Under the pieces are notes generated by a model that saw only the letters and a program-made list of their open reading frames with translations, was not told where the DNA came from and ran no database searches. A program made the translations under genes and the position numbers. Source: Hypericum androsaemum (Eukaryota > Streptophyta > Magnoliopsida > Malpighiales > Hypericaceae). From it: 64,000 nucleotides of DNA. Numbering within the stretch: the first letter of the stretch is position 1; every line of letters starts with the position of its first letter. The stretch lies in assembly GCA_963995505.1 (NCBI GenBank), contig OZ023185.1, positions 15,201,691 through 15,265,690 of the forward strand, written 5' to 3'. Of this stretch, positions 11,380 to 23,099 are shown piece after piece.

Positions 11380-13400
11380 ATTGGGTGGCCATTATCAATT
11401 TTATGGTCCAAGCGGGAATTGGACAGTTTGGAATTGGTCCAATTCCGGGTGGGCATGTCAACGAAGCAAAATTGGACTTCATATTATCATGCTTTAAAAA
11501 AACGATCTGGGGGTTAATTCGATATTTTCTCCATTATTTTGGTCAACTAATCTAATCGATTAGATCACCATTTGGACCAGATATTTTTTAAATTAAAATT
11601 TTATATTTAGTATTAAAATAGCAAATACTTACCCAATAATTATAATGACTAATAAGCATTTAAAATGAAAGATCTTGTGATCGTGTATGGTTCGTACCGA
11701 TAAATGTTTGAACAGTTTGCTTCATATATTTGACAATACAATTCACTGTATAAAAAATCCGTGTATGTGCAATAAGCATTTAACACACGCGACAACTGAT
11801 CTCATTAGCTCATTTACAATTAACCTCCTACCAGCCTAATTAAATACAATTTCCTCTTCAGTCCATTATGGCTATATATTCGATATAATATAATTGTTAT
11901 TCTAATTTAACCAAGTTATTATCGGCTGAAATTTGAAATAATCAATATAGTGGTATTCAAAAGGTATAAAAAAACCTATAGTGACATTTACGTCATATGT
12001 AGAGTGGTACCAAACACAATTACAAAGTTTTATATTTGAAAATTTTAAAAATAGTGCTGCGCTTCATTAAGCAAGAGGAGGCTTGAAACAATCCAATTAT
12101 TAGTGCTTCAAGTAAAAAAATGAACATGGTTTGTGTTCTATTTTTTATAGAATATTGGTTTGTGTTCTATATGCTTCTAATGGAAGCACCGCGTGTTCGG
12201 ACACGAAGCAATTTATAAGATGGGTGGCAATGCACGGGCCAGGTTTCAGGACTGATCAGGAGCTATGACATGATGACAGTGAAATGATGAACAAAGTACA
12301 CATGGTATTAAAAAACTTATATTTGTTTAACGGCCTTCTAAAAAATAGATTTATTTAAGGGAATTAAATTTAAATTTACTAAGGTTAAAAATAAAAATAA
12401 AAAATTTGTCATTTAAATAAGACTTGATAATATTCGACTCTCGATATATAAAAAATTTTAAATAAAATGATAACTATTAAGTATGTATTGAGTCGAGTTC
12501 GTTACATTTTTCGTACAGGTCACAATTTACTCTGCAAAAAATTTTGCTACTTTAGGATCGTTATAATTGTGGCCACCATTTACAAGAGCTTAGCATGCCA
12601 CGTGTGTTGGACTAATTGGGGCATTGGTCATAGTCTACAAGATATTTTAGAGACTCGTAAATGTCCATTTACATGTTCAGGGTTTCTGTTTGGAAATTTA
12701 TAGTTTCATGTTCTATTTCATTCCTCGTAAAGAATTCTTTTCACTTTTTCTTCATGGTATTATTTTACTATCGGTGACCCATTAATATTTAGTACTACAA
12801 AATAGTCTTTACTAATTTATACGGTATTTCATGTGTCCAATCATCAATTCACATCAATATTAATATTGATCTAAGTTGTTTAAATTTATATTTTTATTCA
12901 AATCTTACAAATAAAAATTATACAATTATAAAATTTACTCGCTGGTCTTTTTATATTTCTCCCATTCCCTCGTCATCGTGTAATGTCGAACCATTCAGTA
13001 GGACTTCCGTTTCTTCGTCTTATTTTCGGTTCCCAAAACCAAGAAGGCAAAACAAGCAAGACAAAATGAATATATTTTAGTAATAATAAACTATCCCTTG
13101 AGTATGTTGTATTATCTAGTAAGGTTACAAATGCAACACACCAAACATCAAAAAAAAATTCTCTTTCTGAGATATTTTTTTCTATCACAAAATTTTTTCA
13201 CTGAATTTTGTCATGATAGAGTTTTGACGAAACGGTAGTCACAACCTCACAAAAAATCAAGAGAAAATTTTGCACTTAGTAAGATATAATTGACTATTTT
13301 GTTTATATACTTAGAAATTTTTACCCCTCCACAAAAAATTTTATTAAAAAAACTCGGGCAAAGTTGTATGATCATTTCAATTTTCTTCTTTTTTTTGGGT
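11380..13400. other. AT-rich intergenic region
   Basis: I see no supportable gene or structured repeat. Short open frames show no coding character. The right part approaches the 3' end of the DUF789 gene. Confidence 0.5.
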
Positions 13401-13697
13401 TTTGTCAGTAGGAAATTACATAATCAGTACAGTGAACATGGCATATTACAAATCAATCATCCATGAAATGTCCCAATCCTACAAATTACTCTGTCTCATC
13501 TCTCCAGTAAGCACCTCGCACACAATAAAGCCCCTTAACTCTTAAACAACCACAACTCGGAGCTAAAAAAAACGTACAAACTGGTCCTAAACCGAAATCA
13601 GACGATCACATTTTATCTACACTAGAGGGACCTAAAAAAAGGCAGCAATCAAATCTCCTCGTCAAAAGTGAAGCATCAAGTGGGTTATTTATGATTC

Positions 13698-15421
13698 CTA
13701 GCCACGCCTAATCGCAGTGAAGTAATTGAAGTCATGGTGCTGGACCCTCAGCTGCTTTAGCCACGAATCCGCCACGCTCAATAGCGACCCGAGCCTCTCG
13801 TGGTCCCGTCCGCAATTCCCCGAGACCCACAGGTCCCCTTGCATCTTGTAAGTGGCCAACCCAAATGGAGGCAGCCCCATTCCTTCCCCTTCTTTCCTCT
13901 TCCTTTCCGGATGCTCCATGTCCTCTATGTCCATATCTAAAAATGACCGAGTACCAAAAGATCATCAATACCAAACCGGCGAGATCTGGCGTAGCTTATT
14001 GTTAGCGCAGCGGAAGCGGAACGTAGAGATTTCGTGTACCTTGGAAGGATGACGAAAGGGTATGGTATGTAAGGAAGCAGGTAGACAGGTCCCTAATTGT
14101 TCTGCCCATCGGAATGTGATATATTGGGTACCTGAGAATAAACAAGTTGTTATTAGTGTGACATTTTCACAAAAATACAGCAATATCACAATCACAAGCT
14201 ATTTTAAGAGAGGGAGAGAGACCAAGCAACGGCCATCCAGCTAGCCGGGGAAAGATCTACGCTTCTCAAGGACATCAAGCCAGGGTATCTCCGAGAAAAC
14301 CCACTAATCTGAAAAAAAAAGGAACAAAATTCCAAGGAGGGTCACGAAAAATATCCAAATATCCTATTGTTTTTAATGGCAGACATTCCATGGAATTCCC
14401 GAGCATAAATGGTCACAATCAAAAAAATATTCTGGATCCTTCTCATCAAGTCAACAGACAGCACCAGATCAAAAAGGCAAGAACAAGAATATGTGCAAAG
14501 GAAAGGAATCCAAACCCAATTTTCTTTATAGGAGGGAGACGTGCATACACATTAAACGCATGAAATTTGGAAAATGCCAAGATGATAAAAAAGATGCATC
14601 GCAAAGTTTCTATTGCATCTTTATCTTATTCAGGTCACGGAAAGGAATTCTAATGTATAATGTAAAGCTACAATCAAATTCTAAGGAAAAAGGAAAGTAC
14701 CTTATCCATCAAGGGGACTCTTCCATAGGGAGTAGATCTCTCGAAATATTGGAAGTACAAGTAGCCCAACCTATCATTAAAATGGCAAAGGGTTTCGTGC
14801 TCCGACCCTCCTTCCTCGGAAGAGGACGATCCATCCCACCTCCACAGCTTATCGCTCTCGCTCTCGTCGCTGCACGAGTCGCTACACGAGTCCCTCGTCT
14901 CCAAGTCACCCGAATCCGTCTCTTCCCTGCGAGAAATGTTTCGGCAAGATATCATACAAACGAAGGAAAGAAGAATGAACAGCATTAATAAGCAAAAGGG
15001 TTGACTTGTGCCTTAGGAGGTTGAGGAAGGAATGGCTAGTGAAAATCTGGAGGGCGGAAAGGTAAGGGACGTAGTACTGGACGAGGGTGGACTCTCCATC
15101 TCTCACAGAGACGGGGACTCCAGCTCCGTACGCGCTCCATTCGTCGTAGCAATTCCAGAGATCGCTCAGCCTCAAGTACTCCACCGTCTCCCTCTCCCAC
15201 GGGTGCCATATCCGGTTCAAGTTCCTCATCTCCGACTACACACAAAAAAAAAGATCAGATAAACAATGACCCATTAAAGAGAAGAATCTTGGGTCGCAAG
15301 GGATTGGAGAAATGGAGGGGAAAGAACCAACCTTTGGGAGTAATTGGGAAGGGACGGTCGGGGTTGTGCACTGGAGGAACCGGTCCAGGTTGGATTGCGT
15401 TGACCCTTGACCAAAGATCAT
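13698..15421 (-). CDS. DUF789 family protein (320 aa, six coding exons)
   Basis: A plant-specific DUF789 protein of unknown biochemical function. My exon model (minus strand) is 15421-15332, 15235-15006, 14926-14701, 14308-14223, 14131-14040 and 13936-13698: 963 nt, closing in frame at TAG. Family hallmarks appear in order: SNLDRFLQCTTPTVP in exon 1; DLWNCYDEWSAYGAGVPV and VQYYVPYLSALQIF in exon 2; an acidic Ser-rich segment and YFQYFERSTPYGRVPL in exon 3; PGLMSLRSVDLSPASWM in exon 4; AWYPIYHIPMGRT and TCFLTYHTL in exon 5; PPFGLATYKMQGDLW and ADSWLKQLRVQHHDFNYF in exon 6. The exon 2 donor (CACAA|GTCAAC) is weak and was chosen because it keeps phase; alternative splicing there is possible. No signal peptide or membrane segment is visible. 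Poly-AT and GA microsatellites lie upstream in the leader. Family members are usually 300-400 residues, so the protein looks complete. Confidence 0.9.
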
Positions 15422-15492
15422 GGCTTTCTTTGGTTTTCTCTCCCGGGGAGATGGTGATCAGAGGGCAGAGAAGAAAACAGAGGAGAGGAAGA

Positions 15493-15550
15493 GATATATA
15501 TATATATATATATATTTGGTTCAAAGGACACAGAGAGAGAGAGAGAGAGA
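15493..15550. repeat. AT and GA microsatellites in the DUF789 leader
   Basis: About 11 AT units at 15493-15515 are followed, after a short gap, by about ten GA units at 15531-15550. They lie 70-130 bp upstream of the DUF789 start codon, so they are probably in its 5' leader or core promoter. Confidence 0.85.
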
Positions 15551-15779
15551 AACAAAAAGAAGAAAAAAATTGACGGGATTTGATTCCCTTTTCTACTTCC
15601 CCCGTTTACCTCTGATCTTGATAGGAATGGGAAACGGAGGAGAACCGGAATGAACCTTTTCAGCGTTTTTTTTTCTCTCTTTTTTTTTTCCGGACAGCTA
15701 AATACAAGAAACAGAGCTAGCTCTGTTTTCTGTGTTGTCCTCTGTTTTTCTCTTGGGTTGCTCTGTTTCTTAATGAAGT

Positions 15780-15816
15780 CTTCTTCTTCTTCTTCTTCTT
15801 CTTCTTCTTCTTCTTC
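15780..15816. repeat. (TTC)n microsatellite
   Basis: About 12 consecutive TTC units. A further imperfect duplication (GATATAGGCAGGGGAAGGAA) follows at 15821-15840 and 15861-15880. Confidence 0.9.
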
Positions 15817-15899
15817 AAAGGATATAGGCAGGGGAAGGAAGAAGGGAGATCAAGGAAGGCGATATAGGCAGGGGAAGGAAATGGAGGTTGCTTTTCCTT

Positions 15900-17689
15900 G
15901 TTTCCTTCCTTCCTTTTTTTTTAAACAGAAAACCAAAAGCCTCCCCTGTTTTCTGGGCTAACCTCCTCTCTTTATAACGGAAGAAACCAAGTGATGGATA
16001 ATAAAGGGGTCGTACTTTAAGGGGGAATTGGAATCAGCAGATATCTAAGGGGAAACAGAAACAGAATTATAGCTCTTATTTTCAGTTCTTATGAAAATGG
16101 GAAAAGGTTGAAGAGAATTGAATGGGCAGAGATATTGAGATGTTATCTTAGTTTAATTATAATTGAAAATATAAGTACGTTAAAATTTGGTAAACTATAA
16201 TATTTTTATTATTTGTAGTTTTATTCAATATGCGGTGGCAATAATTAAGGTATGAGAATACCCGGAAGTATCATTTATGGTCACTTATCTGTCCTTCTCA
16301 ATACTACATGAAAGATACGTTTTCCTTTATCAATTTATTTTCTTTTGAGTTTTTCTATTTTTCTTTTCATAAGAATTGTGATTTTTTTGAATTTTGCCAG
16401 GGGACTTTGGGGCTATATTAATGGAATTGGTCCATTCTATGACTTATGTAGCAAGTAAGTGGCTTTCAAAAAATATTGAAACTATCATTGAATTATTATA
16501 CTATAGATTACTAATAATGAGGTTATATCTTTTTTTTAGAAGGTATAATGAGGGTATATCTCAACAGCTCGAGTTTCCGCGTTCTTATGGATTGAGATAT
16601 TTATATGTTTGATTTGACTATCGGTACTATTTCAACAAGTAATTTTAGTTCTTTGAGCAAGTGGTTTTCCTCTTAAAAAAAGCAGTGGTTTGGGTATACG
16701 CTTTTTTTTTCAATAAAAAGAATTCGATTCCGACGATATTTATAATGACTCGTTTAAATGCGTATGTTTTATTAACAAACTTCATACACGATACCAATTG
16801 AAAAAACCATGAGAAATCTTTTCTATTCCAAGTTGTGTAATGGCTACGGGTGTATATATAAATATATGTAGATATTACACTATTCGGTTACTTATTCACA
16901 CCGAACTATTTGTGAAAATTGAGTCTGCAAGACGTAAAGATTATAAATTTTAACTATCGTAAAATGACAATGGGTGAAGGGAACTAGAAGATCGCCCATT
17001 TTAAGCAAACAATTGGATTTTCCGTTTGGGATTAGAGAAGTGCATTAACATAGGGACGAGACAATAAATCTCAATTATTATTACACCAATTTCACATTAA
17101 TGAAAATATTTTTTTAGAGGAAAAATAATTAATAATTATAGTCCAATATTTTTTGAAACGAATTATAGTTCAATATAGTAACTTAATGTGATCCTCTCTC
17201 TAAATAATAAAAATAACGACTAAATAGAAAACAAGTTAAAGTTATCATCATGATATCTATGAAAATAGATTTCAGAGTTAAATACCAATATGTCTATCAG
17301 TTTATGTTTTCTTTCATAATAAATAATTAATTCCTGCCTAATTTCGATTAGTGTTTTCTATTTTACAAAATGTTTTGTAATGAGTTGATTTATTGTGAGT
17401 ATTTTCAATGTGTGATGTGTTTCTTATAGTAGTCATTCCAAGATTGAAAACTTAGCAATAATTACCATAATTTAAAATGAGTCATCGACCTCCACATGCT
17501 TGTTGCATTCAGATTTTCTATCAACCATAATAAACTCAAAATACTTTACAGAAAATATTTTTTTCAGTAACTTGTAGTGCCGAGTTATAGTTGATTTGTA
17601 GAGTAGCTCATATCTTCTCAATTGCTCCCAAAATCCAGCAATCCAAAATGTATAGCAATCCAAACTTTATGAGATGAACATCATCGTGT
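15900..17689. other. Intergenic region upstream of DUF789
   Basis: AT-rich sequence without supportable genes or RNA. The part next to 15900 probably holds the DUF789 promoter; I could not place a convincing TATA box. Confidence 0.45.
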
Positions 17690-17698
17690 CTTTTCATC
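17690..17698. repeat. Target-site duplication of the Mutator-like element, left copy
   Basis: CTTTTCATC (extended match CTTTTCATCGG to 17700) recurs at 18167-18175. Confidence 0.8.
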
Positions 17699-18166
17699 GG
17701 AATTTTTTCCGAAATGGGTAAAAAGATACATATTTTTCCTAAATAGGTAAAAAGTTAGACATATTTTTAAAATAAGTTGAAAGATTATTTAATATTAAAA
17801 AATACTGAAGGAGGCGCCTCCACTTTGATTTTTTTTAAATAGTTGTCCACTTAGCTTGTTTATATTATTTTATACTACTGCAAGTAAAAATGTAAGTATA
17901 TTTTGATAAATTCAGATCAAAGTATTGGGATAAATTTATGATATATTTTTTTTAATTTTCTATTTATTGTACCTATTTATATGTATTTTTTTCAAACTTT
18001 CCGACATATACAGAGGCGTTCCCACTAGAGGCGCCAACTTGTTGGGGCGCCTCCTTCAGTATTTTTTAATATTAAATAATTTTTCAACCTATTTTGAGAA
18101 TATGTATAACTTTTTACCTATTTTAAAAAAATATCTATCTTTTTTACCCATTTTAGAAAAAATCTC
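17699..18166. mobile_element. Mutator-like inverted-repeat element (MITE, about 468 bp)
   Basis: Two inverted arms of about 120 bp (17699-17820 and about 18040-18166) share the same order of motifs: (A/G)ATTTTTTC, ATGGGTAAAAA, ATAGGTAAAAAGTTA, TTGAAAxATTATTTAATATT, then AAAAATACTGAAGGAGGCGCC. They are separated by about 220 bp of non-coding sequence. The element is flanked by the direct repeat CTTTTCATC (17690-17698 and 18167-18175), which extends to CTTTTCATCGG (11 bp). A 9-11-bp duplication with long terminal inverted repeats is typical of Mutator-like elements. No transposase is encoded, so it is non-autonomous. Confidence 0.85.
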
Positions 18167-18175
18167 CTTTTCATC
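18167..18175. repeat. Target-site duplication of the Mutator-like element, right copy
   Basis: CTTTTCATC (extended match to 18177) repeats 17690-17698. Confidence 0.8.
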
Positions 18176-18654
18176 GGGTAAAATTAGAACTGCCATAGTG
18201 GTCTAATTTGACAAGGTCTTGACTGATGACCTTTTTTTTTAATTTGTTCAATAGTTGTATTTTTTCTGACAATTATCACCTAAACCAAGCTGGCCAAAAA
18301 TCACTCTAACAGTCTGTTTGGAACCAATTCCGACAAGAAAAGAATTTCATTTCTAATTCCTAATGGTAATGGAAAAGAATCATTTTCATGTTTTCTTATT
18401 TGGAACCATAAGTAAAATTTTGGGAATTGATTTGAAATATTACATAAATACTCTTATAATTAGACCAACTTGCAACAAACAAAACCATCTCTAATATCAT
18501 CCCACAATTCACAATCACCACATTAGAAACTAAAATCTGGCAATGTCATAAGAAAGTTACAGTTAGGTACTCAATGCAAGGCAAAAAAGGTCTAGTCGTT
18601 CATCAGAAATGGAAAAAAGGTCTATTAGAATAGGGGATAGCCTGAACGGATCTG

Positions 18655-18812
18655 CCTTGAGGAACTATCAATTTATCTTCTCTTCTTAATAGGCCTATGA
18701 AGAAGAGAGAGAATATTTCAGAAAAAAGTGATATTAGCTTATCATACCTTATAGAACTACAATATAAAATAGCTAATACCTTGAGGAACTATCAATTTAT
18801 CTTGTCTTCTTA
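18655..18812 (-). repeat. Duplicated transposase segment (LRR(E/Q)DKLIVPQG)
   Basis: The 34-bp stretch CCTTGAGGAACTATCAATTT... at 18655-18688 recurs at 18779-18812, 124 bp apart. Both copies read LRR(Q/E)DKLIVPQG on the minus strand. Downstream transposase sequence was probably lost in the same rearrangement. Confidence 0.75.
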
Positions 18813-19576
18813 GTGCATCATCTAAGATTCTTAAGTCTGATGCAAAATCCTCCCAACCCTGCAAGACATAAGTAAAACGTAAATCAAAGCTGCAAGCAGC
18901 CAATACATTCATGGTAGGGAAAAATTTCCTTCCACGATATCTTGAGACATCCTCTTTTAGCACCTTTACACGAATATGAGTCCAATCGATTGCGCCCACA
19001 CAATTCTATAATTCAAAAGATAATTTTAGCAAATAAAAATTGAATTAATTTATAAATGCAAAACAAGACAAGAAAACCAACCTCGAAGTGTGGAAAAAAT
19101 CTTCCCCCACTATATTTAATCTCGGTGGGAACATTTCTACCATTGGGTTGTATCAAAAAGTGATCTTCGAGAGATATGATAGCTCTCAGGACTTGATGGA
19201 AGTGACAGCTGACTGTCTCACTAGATCATCGATACAACAATGATGATAACGAACTTCTAGTGCCATGTGCTAAGACATGGAGATATTTAGCAACTTGCTC
19301 TTCAACATAACTATACTGGTTATCTCTTATGAGACTAGTCTCTCTTAGCAACTCGCAAAGGGTCGTAAATACATTAGGGGACATGGGCAAATTTTTACGA
19401 CAAATTTGTTCATCCATTAACTCGTACATAATTTCCCGTCTTACAAGTTCCCTTCTTCTTTTTGCAGGATGAATCAACTCTCTTTCTACAGTATCTTCCC
19501 TATTTCGTTGAATAGCTAACACTAAATAGCAACCAACCAATGCAACTAAAAGTGAAATCAAATGCAAGTCATCCAT
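18757..19576 (-). pseudogene. PIF/Harbinger transposase pseudogene
   Basis: The N-terminal part (19576-19226) has SLLVALVGCYLVL, a basic region, then FTTLCELLRETSLIRDNQ and VEEQVAKYLHVLAHGTRS, the typical helix-turn-helix lead-in. A single in-frame TGA at 19223-19225 interrupts it, after which the same frame continues SSETVSCHFHQVLRAIISLE, then DHFLIQPNGRNVP and GGRFFPHFE to a donor at 19081. The next exon from 19005 carries NCVGAIDWTHIRVKV (first catalytic Asp; the usual GAIDGTH has Trp for Gly here) and LQGWEDFASDLRILDDALRR (second catalytic Asp). The reading ends soon after DKLIVPQG, and the region with the catalytic Glu is absent. The element is therefore inactive. Confidence 0.88.
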
Positions 19577-19638
19577 CTTATCTCCTACAAAACCAAGTCA
19601 TCCATCTTATCTCCTACAAAACCAAGTCATCCAACTAA
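19575..19638. repeat. Short tandem duplication next to the transposase start
   Basis: CATCTTATCTCCTACAAAAC with CAAGTCAT occurs twice in tandem with a period of 30 bp, just upstream of the transposase start codon. Confidence 0.8.
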
Positions 19639-21245
19639 AAGTCAACAAACTAATGTTATTGTAATAACAACATCGCAAACTAAAGAAAAAACTTCACCAA
19701 TAAATATTCCATTTTTAAAAAGATAATGTAATTCAACATTATACATTTTTGAGTAATATACTTTCTAAAGTGTCACTGATTTGATCTATCACATCAGATT
19801 GGCAAGTCCGAGTACAAGAATATATTAAATTCCGGACAGTGAGAGATGACCTAATCGAAATCACAAAACAGAATTCGAGGACATAAGATATCACAGCTTC
19901 AACAGCAAACAGACAATCTATTTATCCTCTCAAATGGAACTAAGTTTCTAGTTCTAGAAACTTATAAACTTAACAATAACAGTTCCAAGTTTCACGTTTT
20001 CAAGATGTAGGCACATAACACACCAAGTTAATTATTCTTAGACAACATTGATGCCAAGAGAGCCGCATAACCAAATCTTCCTATCCTAATGCCAACGATC
20101 GAGCTTGAGCCACCATCAATAGAAAAGCTGCTGCGAAGACCCCGTACGAGGAGTACGAACTAGACAGCACCATATCAATAAACTAATAGGATATTCTAAA
20201 TACAACAAAATCTTAATGAGAGATAGAGAGAAAGATAACATGTCATTGACAACTAATAGGATACTTTAGCCTCAGCAAGTTCGCTTGCCAAATCCTTGGA
20301 CTTCTCCTTTTGCTTTTCTCGTTAATATCCGCAGGCAAACAAACACCAACAAAATCTGCAAAGAAAAATCAAAACTGTAATTTCTGAGTATGATACAAGA
20401 GCATATCAACAGTGCAGTGCGAGACAGCACGAGGTAAGGCAAGATGCAGCCCACATCTCGGTGCCACTAAGTCTATCGAACCTACACACATCACAAACGA
20501 CCAGAATCACACCAACAACAATGCAGCTCCAACGGTGACCACACCAACAACCAGACTCACACCCGACATCCCTGATGAAATAACTCCTATCAATCCGAAC
20601 TTTGCTTCCTGCCACGCAGCGTGAGACATCACCAACAACAACACAGGTAACAAAAACACAGCCCCACCCAAGTCCATGCCGAGATTTTTAACAACACAGG
20701 TAACAAGAACCCACCGAAGGAGGAGGAGCTCCGAGATTTTTAAAGCCAGATCGACAAACAAAGAAATCCATATTATTAAACAAGAAAAATCCAGATTGCT
20801 AAACTAAGAAATTTATATTGTTAAACTAAAAAAACCCAGATTTAAAACTCATAAAAAACTCAGATCGCAGAAGGAAGAGGAGATGAACTCGAGCTAGAGA
20901 GATAGAGAAATTACCAGACAAAAGAGGAGGCCATGGACGGGAGAGGAGGGCTCTAGGGCTCCATGCCGAGATGAGCTCGAGGAAGGAAGATCAACTCCAG
21001 CTCGAAGAAGGAAGAGGAGATGAACTCTCGAAGAAGGAAGAAAGCAAAGGCCGAGAGGGAGTTCTAGGGCTCCTAAAATTGTTGCAATAAGAATGAGTAT
21101 ATAACCAAGGGTATAATAGACATTTTACTATCAAATCTGGTTTAGTTCCTTACAAATCTGACTTAATTTCAAAGGAATTCTAAATCTTGTTTTTTAAACA
21201 AAACGGGAATTCTTTTCCGAAAATATTTGGTTCCAAACAGACTAA

Positions 21246-22840
21246 ATTTTTTAAAACTCTGGAAAGAAATTTTATTTCCTATTTTTAAGCCATTCCAAAC
21301 AAGCTGTAAAAGAACTAATCTAAAATGGACTGTATTTAATAGTACATTATATCTAACCACATGAACCAAAAAATTTAACTATATATTTTATGATTGTGAT
21401 AATATTCTTAACCTCAAATTTGATAATTTTTACATGGAAAAGAATCTTACAAAGTAGAAAAGAAAAAATGCTAACCGAAACAGAAAAGATAAAACAAGAT
21501 GCAACCCTTTCAAAGTTGTGAACAAACGCATCACGTTTGCCGTTGGTCCACTGTTGTGCAAAGAGACAACGAAATATTCAAGTGACTTGACCGTCGCTTC
21601 TCTCTCTAGATCCAAAATAATTGGCGAAGGCTTCCTTAAGCTATTAAATTTTAATTGATGATAGTAGTAAATCTCTTTTTTATGTCATTTATTTAGGAGA
21701 TTATTCTATTATATGTTCATATCGTTTTAAATGTATATAATTAAGTAAGATTTTCTATGAGTTATCCGATTCCAACTATTTGGATGGGATGGACTTTCTA
21801 AAAGACATAAATACAAGGTAACTATTAGTCAACGGGTACTTTAGTGTTCAAATTTTTGTTTTTCTATATCACTGTATCCGTTCTATTTGTTCGATTAATT
21901 CAAATTTGAGTGGTATAGAATTTTAAAAGGTGACAAAATTATTCCAAAGATACAATATGTCCAAATGATTGGTGGTTTAATAATCAAAAGTGAAGTGGCA
22001 TTGGAAAATCGAGTCACATGGTATAGTGTAAAAAAAATATTAGTTTAAAGGATAGATTCTAAAAACGTAGATAGAATAAGTAGATACAATTTCACTTCTT
22101 TCAAGTTCGTTTCGAAAAAAATAAACTATGTGAAAATTCATATTGTCAAATTTTAATAGTGTAGTGTTGCATTTCAGATTTCTGAAATCAAAAACTCTAT
22201 TATGGTTTAAAAGAAAGTTCTATTTAAGCCAGAACAATATTTACAATTGATACGATTATTTACTTATCGAAAAAAACAATTATTTGGTGGTAGTCCACTT
22301 TACTATGTGGCGGGAGAAGCATTATATTGAATGTGAATTAGCTAGATATCCGGGAAATGTTTAAATATGTCTATGTTTCCCGTTTCGTAGATGTATGGTA
22401 ATAGAAAAGGTGTCAGTTTTATGTGTGTGTACTTTGTCGTCACCGTTATTTTGTTTATTGCTTAAGAAGACTTCGTCTCAATAGTCTAAACCTTAAACCG
22501 CGTGAACGTAAAGGCATTGTTTGAGAGGGAGAGAGAGAACATTAGCGGGCACTCTACAGTGCTGCTGACATTTGCCAAAGGGTGCGTTTGTTTTTTGTTT
22601 TTTGGTAGCTAAATTTTCTTTATTTATATAGTAAATAATAGTAATATTGACAGCTGGCTCCCCTCTATTCGAGTGGTCCCCTCCCTTATCCGAATGGTAG
22701 CACATTTTACAAAGTTGTACGAAGATTATAGCCGAAAATCTCACTGCAAATTCTATTGTGCAAAATTTATATAAAAAATGATAATAAAAAAAAAGTCATA
22801 TCGATGACATTGAGATACAATGTCAACCATTGCGGTATGG
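21246..22840. other. AT-rich intergenic region
   Basis: No supportable gene. A second TTCCAAAC motif at 21295 could be part of an older element end, but I could not pair it. Confidence 0.4.
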
Positions 22841-22852
22841 GTGCGTTTGTTT

Positions 22853-23096
22853 TTAACGATTAATCTACGTGGTCGCAACCTCGCAGGGTTAGTATGCTTG
22901 GATAGTGTAGTTGCAATCCTTTGCGACTACGTTATAGGATGCTGCTCTGGGGTAGTATAGGTCAAGGCGTTGCTGTAGGTCTCTTTTTTGGGAGATTTTG
23001 TTGCTGTAGGTCTCGGTATCCTCTGGGTTGTTGTATTTCGATGTGTTATATGTCATGGCATATTCTATTCAAGGAATAAAATTTTCCCTCAAAAAA
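22853..23096 (+). mobile_element. Possible LINE 3' end relic
   Basis: A GT-rich stretch without coding potential ends in GGAATAAAATTTTCCCTC followed by an A run. This looks like the 3' untranslated end and tail of a plant LINE. No protein segment remains and no clean target duplication was found, so this is tentative. Confidence 0.3.
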
Positions 23097-23099
23097 ATA

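Larger units (their letters stand above)
18310..21242 (-). mobile_element. PIF/Harbinger DNA transposon, defective (about 2.9 kb)
   Basis: Imperfect terminal inverted repeats contain GTCTGTTTGGAACCAA: at 18312 on plus, and as the reverse complement ending at 21242. A TAA trinucleotide lies outside each end (18307-18309 and 21243-21245), matching the TWA target preference of PIF/Harbinger elements; the left end carries two extra bases, so the exact terminus is uncertain by 2 bp. A decayed Harbinger-type transposase lies inside on the minus strand. The remaining ~1.5 kb toward 21242 is GA/CT-rich leader-like sequence; I could not find the companion Myb-like gene. Confidence 0.8.

Noticed and set aside
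20406..20761. Minus-strand hydrophobic frames inside the Harbinger element
   Set aside because: They look like membrane-protein stretches, but lie in leader-like transposon DNA and overlap each other in different frames without known motifs.
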